Source: Paenibacillus nanensis (lineage in GTDB: Bacteria > Bacillota > Bacilli > Paenibacillales > Paenibacillaceae). Taken from it: a DNA stretch of 64,000 bases. This document shows, one piece after another, positions 7,673 through 15,899 of the stretch. A program made the position numbers and the translations under genes. The DNA is taken from contig NZ_QXQA01000014.1 of the NCBI RefSeq assembly GCF_003583765.1, positions 123,867 through 187,866 of the forward strand. The letters are read 5' to 3'. The notes below the pieces were generated by a model. That model had not been told where the DNA came from. It saw only the letters and a program-made list of their open reading frames with translations, and ran no database searches. Position 1 is the stretch's first letter. Every line of letters begins with the position of its first letter.

Positions 7673-9859
7673 ATGGGCATCGAGCAGTTACTTGAGAAGG
7701 CATCCGTCTATATGAAAGAGCAGGACCTCGTTCGCATCAAGGAAGCCTATGATTTCGCAGAGCAAGCCCATCACGGACAAGTGCGGAAATCGGGGGAGCC
7801 TTATATTCTGCATCCTGTGACGGTTGCCGATATATTAGTGGATATGGGGATGGACGTGCTGTCGATTATCGCAGCGCTTCTTCATGATGTCGTTGAGGAT
7901 ACGACCGTAGATTTGGAGACGGTTCGCGCGAAATTTGGCGAAACCTGCGCCATGCTGGTGGACGGACTGACCAAGCTGGAGAAGATCAGATTCCAATCCA
8001 AAGAGGAACAGCAGAACGAGAATTACCGAAAAATGTTTGTGGCCATGGCGCAGGATATTCGCGTTATTCTCATTAAGCTGGCTGACCGTCTTCATAACAT
8101 GCGTACGCTCAAATACCAGTCGGAGGAATCGCAGCGCCGCATCGCTTATGAGACGCTTGAAATCTTTTGCCCGATCGCTCATCGGCTCGGGATTTCGGCG
8201 ATCAAGTGGGAGATGGAGGATATTGCGCTCCGTTATTTGAACCCGCAGCAATATTACCGGATCGCCAACCTCATGAAGAAGAAGCGGGCCGAGCGCGAGC
8301 AGTTCATTGATGACGTTATTTCGCGCATCCGCGAGAAGCTCGAGGAAATGGGCATCGAAGGCGACATTTCCGGGAGACCGAAGCATCTATACAGCATTTA
8401 TAAAAAAATGACGACGCGCAACAAGCAGTTTAACGAAATCTATGACCTGCTTGCCATTCGTATTATCGTAGACAATATAAAAGACTGTTACGCGACACTA
8501 GGCATTATTCATACGCTATGGAAGCCGATGCCGGGCCGCTTCAAGGATTATATCGCGATGCCGAAGGCGAATATGTACCAGTCGCTTCATACGACGGTCA
8601 TCGGTCCTAAAGGCGAACCGACCGAGGTTCAGATCCGCACATGGGAGATGCACCGCACGTCGGAATACGGTATCGCGGCTCATTGGGCTTACAAGGAAGG
8701 CATGGTTGTGCCTGACGGCACCTTCGAGGATAAGATGTCGTGGTTCCGCGAAATTTTGGAGCTCCAGAACGAAACGCGGGACGCTTCCGAGTTTATGGAA
8801 TCGCTTAAGATGGATTTCTTTGCCGATCTGGTGTTTGTGTTTACGCCTAGCGGCGAGGTCATCGAGCTTCCGGCCGGCTCCGTTCCGCTTGATTTTGCAT
8901 ACCGCATCCATACGGAGGTCGGCAACCGTACGATCGGCGCGAAGGTGAACGGCCGCATCGTGCCGCTTGACCATAAGCTCAAAACAGGCGACATCGTGGA
9001 AATTCTGACGTCCAAACATTCCTACGGACCTAGCCAGGATTGGATAAAGATCGCGCAATCCTCTCATGCGCGCAGCAAGATTAGGCAATGGTTCAAAAAG
9101 GAGAAGCGCGAGGAGAACGTGGCGAAGGGCCGCGATTTGCTGGAGCGCGAGCTGAAGCGTCTTGGACTTGAGCCGTCCGCATGGATGACCGAGGAAAAGC
9201 TGCAGGAAGCGGCGTCGAAGTTTACGTTCCATGATATCGAGGATATGATGTCGGCAATCGGCTTCGGCGGCATTACAGCCGCGCAGATTTGTACGAGGTT
9301 AACCGAAAAGCTGCGCAAAGAAGCAGAAGAGGCAAGCCAGATCGAGCTGACGGCCGAGAAGAAAGAAATAAAGACGCCGACGTCCGGCGCGAAAAAAAAC
9401 CGTCCGAATCATGGTGTTACGGTTAAAGGCGTCGACAACCTTCTTGTCCGTTACGCGCGCTGCTGCAATCCGGTGCCGGGCGACGCCATTGTCGGTTACA
9501 TTACGCGCGGGCGCGGCGTATCCGTGCATCGGATGGACTGCCTGAACATTCCGTTCGGCTCGGACGCGGAGGAAGCGGACCGCGTCATTGAGGTCGAATG
9601 GGAAGATTCCGTTGAAGCGAATTACAGCGTCGATATCGAAATTACCGGGCATGACCGCAGAGGCCTGTTGAACGAGGTGCTGCAGGCGGTATCGGAGAGC
9701 AAAACGAATATTTCCGCCGTAACAGGCCGATCGGTAAAAAATAAAATGGCGCTGATTCATATGACGGTGCTTATCCGGAACATCGACCATCTGTCGGCCG
9801 TTGTCGAAAAAATTAAGCGGGTTCAAGATATTTATTCCGTGCAGCGGATTATGCAATAA
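7673..9859 (+). CDS. relA: Bifunctional (p)ppGpp synthetase/hydrolase RelA/SpoT (Rel)
   Basis: About 728 residues, the usual length of the Gram-positive long RSH enzyme. Domains in order: HD hydrolase (residues about 35-140, with LLHDVVEDTT), synthetase (about 230-345, with YDLLAIRIIVDN and KDYIAMPKANMYQSLHTTV), TGS (about 380-440, FVFTPSGEVIELP), zinc-finger region (VRYARCCNPVPGD) and C-terminal ACT (VDIEITGHDRRGLLNEVLQA). Both hydrolase and synthetase motifs are intact, so both activities are expected. The ATG at 7673 has AAAGGGA seven bases upstream and gives the family N-terminus MGIEQLLEKA; an in-frame ATG at 7634 has no clear binding site. Confidence 0.96.
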   Translation: MGIEQLLEKASVYMKEQDLVRIKEAYDFAEQAHHGQVRKSGEPYILHPVTVADILVDMGMDVLSIIAALLHDVVEDTTVDLETVRAKFGETCAMLVDGLTKLEKIRFQSKEEQQNENYRKMFVAMAQDIRVILIKLADRLHNMRTLKYQSEESQRRIAYETLEIFCPIAHRLGISAIKWEMEDIALRYLNPQQYYRIANLMKKKRAEREQFIDDVISRIREKLEEMGIEGDISGRPKHLYSIYKKMTTRNKQFNEIYDLLAIRIIVDNIKDCYATLGIIHTLWKPMPGRFKDYIAMPKANMYQSLHTTVIGPKGEPTEVQIRTWEMHRTSEYGIAAHWAYKEGMVVPDGTFEDKMSWFREILELQNETRDASEFMESLKMDFFADLVFVFTPSGEVIELPAGSVPLDFAYRIHTEVGNRTIGAKVNGRIVPLDHKLKTGDIVEILTSKHSYGPSQDWIKIAQSSHARSKIRQWFKKEKREENVAKGRDLLERELKRLGLEPSAWMTEEKLQEAASKFTFHDIEDMMSAIGFGGITAAQICTRLTEKLRKEAEEASQIELTAEKKEIKTPTSGAKKNRPNHGVTVKGVDNLLVRYARCCNPVPGDAIVGYITRGRGVSVHRMDCLNIPFGSDAEEADRVIEVEWEDSVEANYSVDIEITGHDRRGLLNEVLQAVSESKTNISAVTGRSVKNKMALIHMTVLIRNIDHLSAVVEKIKRVQDIYSVQRIMQ

Positions 9860-9881
9860 AGGGAACAGGAGAGGTTTAGAA

Positions 9882-10325
9882 GTGAAAGTAGTCGCGCAAA
9901 GAAGCAAAGCAGCGAGGGTGACGGTGGACGGCGAAGTGACGGGCGCAATCGATTCGGGATTAGTGCTGCTTGTCGGCATTACGCATGAGGATACGCTCGA
10001 CGATGTCCGCTGGATGGCGGACAAAGTGGCGGGACTTCGCATTTTCGAAGATGAGTCCGAGAAGATGAATTTGTCCGTCCTTGATGTTGGCGGCGCGATT
10101 TTGTCCGTATCCCAATTTACGCTGTATGGAGATTGCCGGAAGGGAAGACGTCCGAACTTCATGGCTGCGGCTAGACCCGAGCAAGCGGAGGCGCTCTATA
10201 ACTCGTTTAATGAAGCGCTGCGGGGACTCGGGCTTCGGGTTGAGACAGGCCGTTTCGGAGCGATGATGGACGTGCAGCTTACGAATGACGGGCCGGTTAC
10301 ATTAATTTTGGAGAGCGGCGCTTAA
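9882..10325 (+). CDS. dtd: D-aminoacyl-tRNA deacylase
   Basis: 147 residues, the same length as B. subtilis Dtd. Removes D-amino acids wrongly attached to tRNA. Shows the family motifs SVSQFTLYGDCRKGRRPNF (residues about 77-95) and NDGPVTLILES at the end. The GTG start follows GGAGAGG 23 bases after the relA stop, so it is probably cotranscribed with relA, as in B. subtilis. Confidence 0.95.
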   Translation: MKVVAQRSKAARVTVDGEVTGAIDSGLVLLVGITHEDTLDDVRWMADKVAGLRIFEDESEKMNLSVLDVGGAILSVSQFTLYGDCRKGRRPNFMAAARPEQAEALYNSFNEALRGLGLRVETGRFGAMMDVQLTNDGPVTLILESGA

Positions 10326-10403
10326 GTTTGGCCGGTTAAGCCAACACTAGGTGTAAAAGGCGGGAGAGGTCCCCGCCGCATCTAGGTTGGAGGAATGCAT
10401 GAC

Positions 10404-10571
10404 ATGCATCAATCGAGGAAAGAGCAAGGCGTAGAGCGAATCACCAGAATGCTGCTGAACCCGGACCGCAGAGAAGCGAGAGCGATAGCGGAGCTGGCGG
10501 CGGATATGGAAGCGGGAGAAGAATGGGAAGGACGTCCGCAGCACGCGGGCCGATCCGGCATAGAACGATAA
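10404..10571 (+). CDS. Small hypothetical protein downstream of dtd
   Basis: 55-residue charged protein beginning MHQSRKEQGVERITRMLLNP, rich in Arg, Glu and Ala and probably helical; no recognised domain. TTGGAGG lies about ten bases upstream of this ATG, while another in-frame ATG at 10395 is too close to it. It may end the relA-dtd transcript. Coding status rests on the good binding site, typical codon use and its position before a terminator. Confidence 0.5.
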   Translation: MHQSRKEQGVERITRMLLNPDRREARAIAELAADMEAGEEWEGRPQHAGRSGIER

Positions 10572-10576
10572 GCGCC

Positions 10577-10614
10577 GTAAAGCGCTTTACGAACAACCTC
10601 TAAAAGCGCTTTCG
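10577..10614. promoter_or_regulatory. Two AAAGCGCTTT palindromes in tandem
   Basis: A perfect 14-base palindrome GTAAAGCGCTTTAC (10577-10590) and a second core AAAGCGCTTT (10603-10612), centres 24 bases apart. The core resembles catabolite-repression (cre, CcpA) sites but lacks the full consensus flanks. They lie after the small gene and before the terminator and hisS promoter. Function is inferred only. Confidence 0.35.
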
Positions 10615-10712
10615 AATTTGTAATATGTTTGTAATGTATCCCTAACGTTTTATTAACATCGTGTCCCTATAATAAAGATCGACCCCCTTTTTTAAAATAT
10701 AATTTATTTTGG

Positions 10713-10738
10713 ACCTGCACATCGGTGCAGGTTTTTTT
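10713..10738 (+). terminator. Terminator closing the relA-dtd-small gene unit
   Basis: ACCTGCAC, loop ATCG, GTGCAGGT, then seven T. Compact classical intrinsic terminator 22 bases before the hisS promoter. Confidence 0.85.
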
Positions 10739-10760
10739 CTGTTTGTATAGCCCATTGACC

Positions 10761-10789
10761 TTGACTTTCGTCATTGCGATCAGTACAAT
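10761..10789 (+). promoter_or_regulatory. Sigma-A promoter of the hisS-aspS operon
   Basis: TTGACT, 17-base spacer, TACAAT, placing the transcript start just ahead of the T-box leader. Confidence 0.8.
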
Positions 10790-10796
10790 TACAATC

Positions 10797-11108
10797 ATTA
10801 TATCCATATGGATTCGATGACGGGACAAAGTAGCTCCGCGCAGCGTACACAGAGAAGAATGCCATAGGCTGCAAGCATTCTAACGACGGCGGAAGGAAAG
10901 AACCTCCCTGAGAACAGTCGGCGAACCGCCGCGCGCGACGAGCGTTGCGCAGGGCAAGCTCCGAAGCTTAGTAGCCGATTTGCGTACGACGGACGTTACC
11001 CGTCTTGGAGCGAGCGCTTTTGTTTGAAGCTGCTCGGAATGTGGGTGGTACCACGGGAGATCAACTCTCGTCCCTTTCGGCGATGCCGATTGGAACGGGA
11101 GTTTTTTT
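10797..11108 (+). promoter_or_regulatory. T-box riboswitch leader of hisS-aspS
   Basis: The conserved T-box sequence GGGTGGTACCACGGG lies at 11043-11057. It is followed by the terminator hairpin, in which ACTCTCGTCCC pairs with GGAACGGGAGT and then a T7 run (11063-11108). Upstream are an AGTA element and a long structured Stem I region. Uncharged tRNA should stabilise the antiterminator and allow read-through. I could not fold Stem I well enough by eye to name the specifier codon; His or Asp is expected from the operon. Confidence 0.92.
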
Positions 11109-11152
11109 GTATCCATATACGGGTACTAATAGGGTGTCAAGGAGGTAGAGAC

Positions 11153-12397
11153 ATGAAGTTTCAGAAATCGCCCGGAACGCAGGACATCTTGCCAGGCGTG
11201 GTGGAAAGATGGCAGTACGTAGAGGGCAAAGCCCGCGATATTTGCAGACGCTTCAATTTTAGAGAGATCCGCACGCCGATGTTCGAGTCGACGGAGTTGT
11301 TCCAGAGAGGCGTCGGTGAAACGACGGATATTGTCGAGAAAGAGATGTACACGTTTGTTGACCGCGGAGAACGCAGCCTGACGCTCCGTCCGGAAGGCAC
11401 GGCGGGCGTCGTCCGCTCTTACGTGGAGAATAAGCTGTTCGGCGATCCGGATGTGAGCAAGCTGTATTACATCGGCCCGATGTTCCGTTATGAGCGGGCG
11501 CAGGCGGGACGTTACCGCCAGTTCCATCAGTTCGGCGTGGAGGCGATCGGCGCTGTCGATCCGGCGCTCGACGCTGAAGTCATCGCGCTTGGCTATACGT
11601 TCTATACCGAGGTTGGGCTGAAGGGCGTACGCGTCGAGATTAACTCTGTCGGCACGCCGGCTGTCCGCGCGGCATTCCGAGAGCGCCTGCTGGCGTTCCT
11701 TGAGCCGAAGCGCGACATTCTATGCAAGGATTGCCAATCTCGCATGGAGCGCAATCCGCTCCGTGTGCTGGACTGCAAGACGGATCAAAAGCATTTCGAA
11801 GGCGCGCCTTCCATTCTGGACAGTCTGGACGAGGAATGCACAGCGCATTTCGAGAAGGTTAAGCAATGCCTGTCGGATATGAACATTCCGTTTGAGATTA
11901 ATCACCGTCTCGTTCGCGGATTGGATTATTACACGCATACCGCTTTCGAATATAAGGCGGAAGGCATTGGCGCCATCGATACGATCGGCGGCGGCGGACG
12001 CTATAACGGGCTCGTATCCGATATCGGCGGTCCCGAGCAGCCTGGCGTCGGCCTTGGCCTCGGCCTCGAGCGCACGATTCTGCTGCTGGAGCATCAGCAG
12101 ACGGAGCTGCCGAATTTGAATGAAATTGACGTTTATGTCGTCGCCCTAGGCGATGACGCGGACCGGGAAGCGACAAAGCTTGTTTATGAGCTGCGCAAGC
12201 AAGGGATCAGAGCGGAGCGCGATTACCAGGGCCGTAAAATGAAGGCGCAGCTGAAGTCGGCTGACCGTCTGGGGACCCGCTTTACGGCAATTCTCGGCGA
12301 CGATGAGCTGGCCCGCGGCGAGATCGCCTTAAAGGATATGGCGAAGGGCGAGCAGCGGATGGTGCCGATTCTAACGCTGGCGGATGAACTGAAGTAA
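11153..12397 (+). CDS. hisS: Histidyl-tRNA synthetase
   Basis: 414-residue class II aminoacyl-tRNA synthetase. Motif 1 region FNFREIRTPMFESTELFQRG, motif 2 YIGPMFRYERAQAGRYRQFH, histidine-specific LVRGLDYYTHTAFEY, motif 3 GLGLGLERTILLLE, and a C-terminal anticodon-binding domain from about residue 325 (IDVYVVALGDDADREA). The ATG follows a strong AAGGAGG eight bases upstream and lies 45 bases after the T-box terminator. First gene of the T-box-controlled operon. Confidence 0.97.
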   Translation: MKFQKSPGTQDILPGVVERWQYVEGKARDICRRFNFREIRTPMFESTELFQRGVGETTDIVEKEMYTFVDRGERSLTLRPEGTAGVVRSYVENKLFGDPDVSKLYYIGPMFRYERAQAGRYRQFHQFGVEAIGAVDPALDAEVIALGYTFYTEVGLKGVRVEINSVGTPAVRAAFRERLLAFLEPKRDILCKDCQSRMERNPLRVLDCKTDQKHFEGAPSILDSLDEECTAHFEKVKQCLSDMNIPFEINHRLVRGLDYYTHTAFEYKAEGIGAIDTIGGGGRYNGLVSDIGGPEQPGVGLGLGLERTILLLEHQQTELPNLNEIDVYVVALGDDADREATKLVYELRKQGIRAERDYQGRKMKAQLKSADRLGTRFTAILGDDELARGEIALKDMAKGEQRMVPILTLADELK

Positions 12398-12426
12398 CGA
12401 TTACGAGATGAAATGAGGAGAACGAA

Positions 12427-14241
12427 ATGACGATGTTGAAAACGCATAGCTGCGGTACGCTGACGAAAGCGAACGTAGGAGAAACAGTTATTTTGAACGG
12501 ATGGGTGCAGCGCCGCCGCGACCTTGGAGGCGTGCTTTTTATCGACCTTCGCGACCGTACGGGTATTGTGCAAATCGTATTTAACCCTGACTTTTCCGGC
12601 GACGCATTGGCTGTCGCGGACCGCGCGCGCAACGAATACGTGCTGGCCGTTAAAGGTAAAGTCGTCGAGCGCGATCCCGAGACGTACAATGCGAACCTCG
12701 CAACCGGCGAAATCGAAATCCGCGTAACCGAAATCGAGGTGCTGAACGCGGCGAAGACGCCTCCGTTCCCGATCGAAGACGGCGTTGAAGTCGACGAGTC
12801 GCTGCGCCTGAAATACCGCTATTTGGATTTGCGCCGTCCGGAAATGTACAAGACGCTGCTGCTCCGTTCCAAAGCGGCGAAAATATTCCGTGACTTCCTC
12901 GACGAAGAGGGCTTCCTCGAGGTTGAAACGCCGATCTTGACAAAGAGCACGCCTGAAGGCGCGCGCGATTATCTCGTGCCAAGCCGCGTTCATGAAGGCG
13001 AATTCTACGCGCTGCCGCAATCGCCGCAGCTCTTCAAGCAGCTGCTGATGGTGAGCGGGGTTGAGCGTTATTACCAAATCGCGCGCTGCTTCCGGGACGA
13101 AGACCTCCGCGCAGACCGTCAGCCGGAGTTCACGCAGATCGATATCGAGACGTCGTTCCTGACGCAAGACCAGCTGCTCGGCATGATGGAACAGGTGACG
13201 GCAAGATTGCTGCGCGAAACGGTAGGCGTGGAGCTCGAGCTTCCGTTCCAACGTATTACGTATGCGGACGCGATGAACAAATACGGCTCCGACAAGCCGG
13301 ACCTTCGTTTCGGCCTTGAGATTGAAGACATTACCGACATCGTGTCGGGCAGCGACGTGAAAGTATTCGCTAGCGTTGCGGCAAGCGGCGGCGTTGTTAA
13401 AGCGCTGAACGCTAAGGGCTGCGCGAGCTGGAGCCGCAAAGAGCTTGACGACCTTCAGCCGTTCGCGGCACGCTACGGCGGCAAAGGCCTTGCATGGATT
13501 ACTGTGAAGGACGGCGAGTGGCGCGGTCCGATCGTGAAGTTCTTGAAGCCTGAGGAAATCGCAGCGCTGACAGCTCGCCTAGGCGTTGAGGAAGGCGACC
13601 TGCTGACATTCTCCGCCGATAAGCCGAAGGTTGTTGCGGACGTTCTTGGCAACCTGCGTCTGAAGCTCGGCCGCGACCTGAATCTGATCGACGAGTCGAA
13701 GTTCAAATTTGCATGGGTCGTCGACTTCCCATTGCTTGAGTGGGACGAGGAAGCGAAGCGTTATGTCGCATTGCATCATCCGTTCACGCGTCCGAACGAT
13801 GATGACCTGCATTATTTCGACACGGATCCAGGCCAAATCCGCGCCCAAGCGTATGACTTGGTGCTGAACGGTTACGAGGTCGGCGGCGGATCGATGCGGA
13901 TTTACAAGAGAGAGGTTCAAATGCAAATGTTCAAAGCGATGGGCTTCTCGCAGGAAGAAGCGCAGGAGCAATTCGGCTTCCTGCTTGACGCGTTCGAATA
14001 CGGAACGCCTCCGCATGGCGGTATCGCCTTCGGCTTCGACCGTCTTGTCATGCTGCTAGCCGGCCGCACGAACCTGAGAGAGACGATTGCGTTCCCGAAA
14101 ACGGCAAGCGCGACGGACCTGCTTACCGATGCGCCTTCCGAAGTCAAACCGTCTCAGCTTGAGGAGCTGCACATTCGTACTGTCGTTAAGCCAAAACCGG
14201 TTCCAGCCGCAGCGGAAGCATCCGCTGAAAGCAAAGAATAA
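12427..14241 (+). CDS. aspS: Aspartyl-tRNA synthetase
   Basis: 604-residue class IIb synthetase of bacterial type. N-terminal OB-fold anticodon-binding domain (VILNGWVQRRRDLGGVLFID), motif 2 RYYQIARCFRDEDLRADRQP, a GAD insertion domain around residues 290-400, and motif 3 GIAFGFDRLVMLLAG. Ends with an Ala/Glu/Pro-rich tail beyond the conserved core. Thirty bases downstream of hisS, so under the same T-box control. Whether it is discriminating or also makes Asp-tRNA(Asn) cannot be settled from this window. Confidence 0.97.
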   Translation: MTMLKTHSCGTLTKANVGETVILNGWVQRRRDLGGVLFIDLRDRTGIVQIVFNPDFSGDALAVADRARNEYVLAVKGKVVERDPETYNANLATGEIEIRVTEIEVLNAAKTPPFPIEDGVEVDESLRLKYRYLDLRRPEMYKTLLLRSKAAKIFRDFLDEEGFLEVETPILTKSTPEGARDYLVPSRVHEGEFYALPQSPQLFKQLLMVSGVERYYQIARCFRDEDLRADRQPEFTQIDIETSFLTQDQLLGMMEQVTARLLRETVGVELELPFQRITYADAMNKYGSDKPDLRFGLEIEDITDIVSGSDVKVFASVAASGGVVKALNAKGCASWSRKELDDLQPFAARYGGKGLAWITVKDGEWRGPIVKFLKPEEIAALTARLGVEEGDLLTFSADKPKVVADVLGNLRLKLGRDLNLIDESKFKFAWVVDFPLLEWDEEAKRYVALHHPFTRPNDDDLHYFDTDPGQIRAQAYDLVLNGYEVGGGSMRIYKREVQMQMFKAMGFSQEEAQEQFGFLLDAFEYGTPPHGGIAFGFDRLVMLLAGRTNLRETIAFPKTASATDLLTDAPSEVKPSQLEELHIRTVVKPKPVPAAAEASAESKE

Positions 14242-14273
14242 TGAGTTAGAAGATAGAAGGAGGCGGCACATCC

Positions 14274-15029
14274 ATGCTGCACCAATTTTCTCGCACGGAG
14301 CTTGCGATCGGTCCGGAAGGACTGGAGCTGATGAAGGGGAGCACGGTTGCCGTGCTCGGCATCGGCGGCGTAGGCTCCATCGCCGCGGAGGCGCTGGCTC
14401 GGACCGGCGTCGGCCGCATCATTCTAATCGACAAGGATGTTGTCGATATAACGAATATCAACCGTCAGATTCACGCCTTAACGACGACGGTTGGGCAGCC
14501 TAAGGCCGATTTGATGAGGGACCGGATCAAGCTGATCAATCCGGAATGTGATGTGATCTCGCTCCGCATGTTTTATACGGAGGAGACGTATGAGCAGCTG
14601 TTCGAATACAAGCTTGATTACGTCATCGATGCATCCGATACGATCATTTACAAGGTTCATCTGATCAAACAATGCTTGGAGCGGAATATTCCGGTCATCT
14701 CGAGCATGGGCGCCGCCAACAAGATGGATCCGTCACGGTTCCGCGTCGCGGATATATCCAAGACGCATACAGACCCGATCGCGCGCGTCGTCCGTACGAA
14801 GCTGCGCAAGGACGGCATCAAGAAGGGCGTCAAGGTTGTTTTCTCGGACGAAGAGCCGATGAAGCCTCGTGAGGATGTCACGCAGCGGATCGTGCCGGAG
14901 AACGCGCCGGAAATCCGTAAAGCGCAGCAGCCTCCTGCAAGCAACGCTTTCGTGCCGCCGGTCGCCGGACTGATCATGGTGAGCGTCGCGGTAAGGGATT
15001 TGCTTGAATCCGGGGGCGTGAAGCTGTGA
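14274..15029 (+). CDS. tcdA: tRNA threonylcarbamoyladenosine dehydratase
   Basis: 251-residue E1/ThiF-MoeB-like ATP-dependent enzyme (YrvM in B. subtilis) that cyclises t6A37 to ct6A in ANN-decoding tRNAs. Nucleotide-binding loop VLGIGGVGSIAAEALARTGV (residues about 24-43), adenylate pocket LIDKDVVDITNINRQIHA, and ASDTIIYKVHL. Start ATG follows AGGAGG. Same position after aspS as in B. subtilis. Its 3' end overlaps the next gene by four bases (GTGA). Confidence 0.93.
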   Translation: MLHQFSRTELAIGPEGLELMKGSTVAVLGIGGVGSIAAEALARTGVGRIILIDKDVVDITNINRQIHALTTTVGQPKADLMRDRIKLINPECDVISLRMFYTEETYEQLFEYKLDYVIDASDTIIYKVHLIKQCLERNIPVISSMGAANKMDPSRFRVADISKTHTDPIARVVRTKLRKDGIKKGVKVVFSDEEPMKPREDVTQRIVPENAPEIRKAQQPPASNAFVPPVAGLIMVSVAVRDLLESGGVKL

Positions 15030-15700
15030 ACGAGGATTTAACTCGCAAGCTGCGTCTCGCTCCGGAGATGAAGGCGGTTGTCATGAATAGGCCTTCCGAT
15101 TACGAGGTGCTCGAGGAGCTGGGATTGCCGGCGGAAGCGGGCGTATCAGCCGAATCGACGCTGGCGGAGGGCGAATACGATTTCGTCCTGTTGTTCGTCA
15201 CCTCGCTTGCTGAGCTGAAGCAGTTCGCGCCGGCAGCGATTAAGGCCGCAGCCCACGACGCTTTGCTTTGGATCACGTATCCGAAAGGCACCTCCAAGAT
15301 CAAGACGGATGTGAACCGCGATACGGGATGGGCGGTCATGATCGAGCTTGGCGTAGAAGGCATCGCCATGGTGTCGATGAACGATACGTGGTCGGCCATG
15401 CGTTACCGTCCGGCGGGCGTCGCGAAGACGAAGCGCGCTCGCAAAGGCGACGGCAATCCGATCCTATCGATTCCAACGAGCAAGGCGGATGTTCCTTTGC
15501 CGGACATGCCTCCCGATCTTAAAGCGGCATTGTCGGGTTCGCCAGCTGCAGCCGATTTCTACGGAACGCTGACGGACTCGATGAAACGGGACTATTTGAG
15601 CTGGATTCTCGGCGCGAAGAAAGAGGAGACGCGTGCGAAGCGCGTCGCGGCTGCGGTAGAGAAGCTGGAAAACGGGCTGAAGCGCCCAACGGATAAATAA
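15026..15700 (+). CDS. YdeI/OmpD-associated family protein
   Basis: 224-residue soluble protein in two parts. Residues 1-125 form a compact alpha/beta region (YDFVLLFVTSLAELKQFAPA, LLWITYPKGTSKIKTDVNRD) resembling DUF3052. Residues about 150-224 (DLKAALSGSPAAADFYGTL, YLSWILGAKKEETRAKRVAA) match the YdeI/OmpD-associated (bacteriocin-protection-like) helical domain. Biochemical role unknown. Start GTG overlaps the tcdA stop, so the two are translationally coupled and belong to the hisS transcript. Confidence 0.75.
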   Translation: MNEDLTRKLRLAPEMKAVVMNRPSDYEVLEELGLPAEAGVSAESTLAEGEYDFVLLFVTSLAELKQFAPAAIKAAAHDALLWITYPKGTSKIKTDVNRDTGWAVMIELGVEGIAMVSMNDTWSAMRYRPAGVAKTKRARKGDGNPILSIPTSKADVPLPDMPPDLKAALSGSPAAADFYGTLTDSMKRDYLSWILGAKKEETRAKRVAAAVEKLENGLKRPTDK

Positions 15701-15710
15701 AAGGAAATCG

Positions 15711-15752
15711 AAATGGCAGTGCCGAGGGCAATCCTTAGCGCTGCCATTTCTT
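15711..15752 (+). terminator. Probable terminator of the hisS operon
   Basis: AAATGGCAG (15711-15719) pairs with CTGCCATTT (15741-15749); a 21-base loop and a short T-rich tail make this a modest terminator. Confidence 0.5.
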
Positions 15753-15822
15753 ATTTATGGCCCATTGCCATGGCCGAACGAACGGAGCAAGAAATGTTCT
15801 GGATATTATTATTACCAGTCAT

Positions 15823-15850
15823 TGACAAGACTGATGCTTCGGATTAGAAT
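15823..15850 (+). promoter_or_regulatory. Promoter upstream of the broken amidotransferase-like gene
   Basis: TTGACA, 16-base spacer, TAGAAT, about 50 bases before the start codon. The promoter appears intact although the gene behind it is interrupted. Confidence 0.6.
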
Positions 15851-15899
15851 GGACACTTGTGTATTTATACAGTTCCTAATGGAGAGGCGGTAGAAGCAA

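Noticed and set aside
10668..10738. Small RNA gene between a TATAAT and the terminator before hisS
   Set aside because: No convincing -35 box; the hairpin is explained as the terminator of the upstream unit.
14242..14273. 6S RNA gene between aspS and tcdA, as in B. subtilis
   Set aside because: The gap is only 32 bases and holds just the tcdA ribosome binding site.
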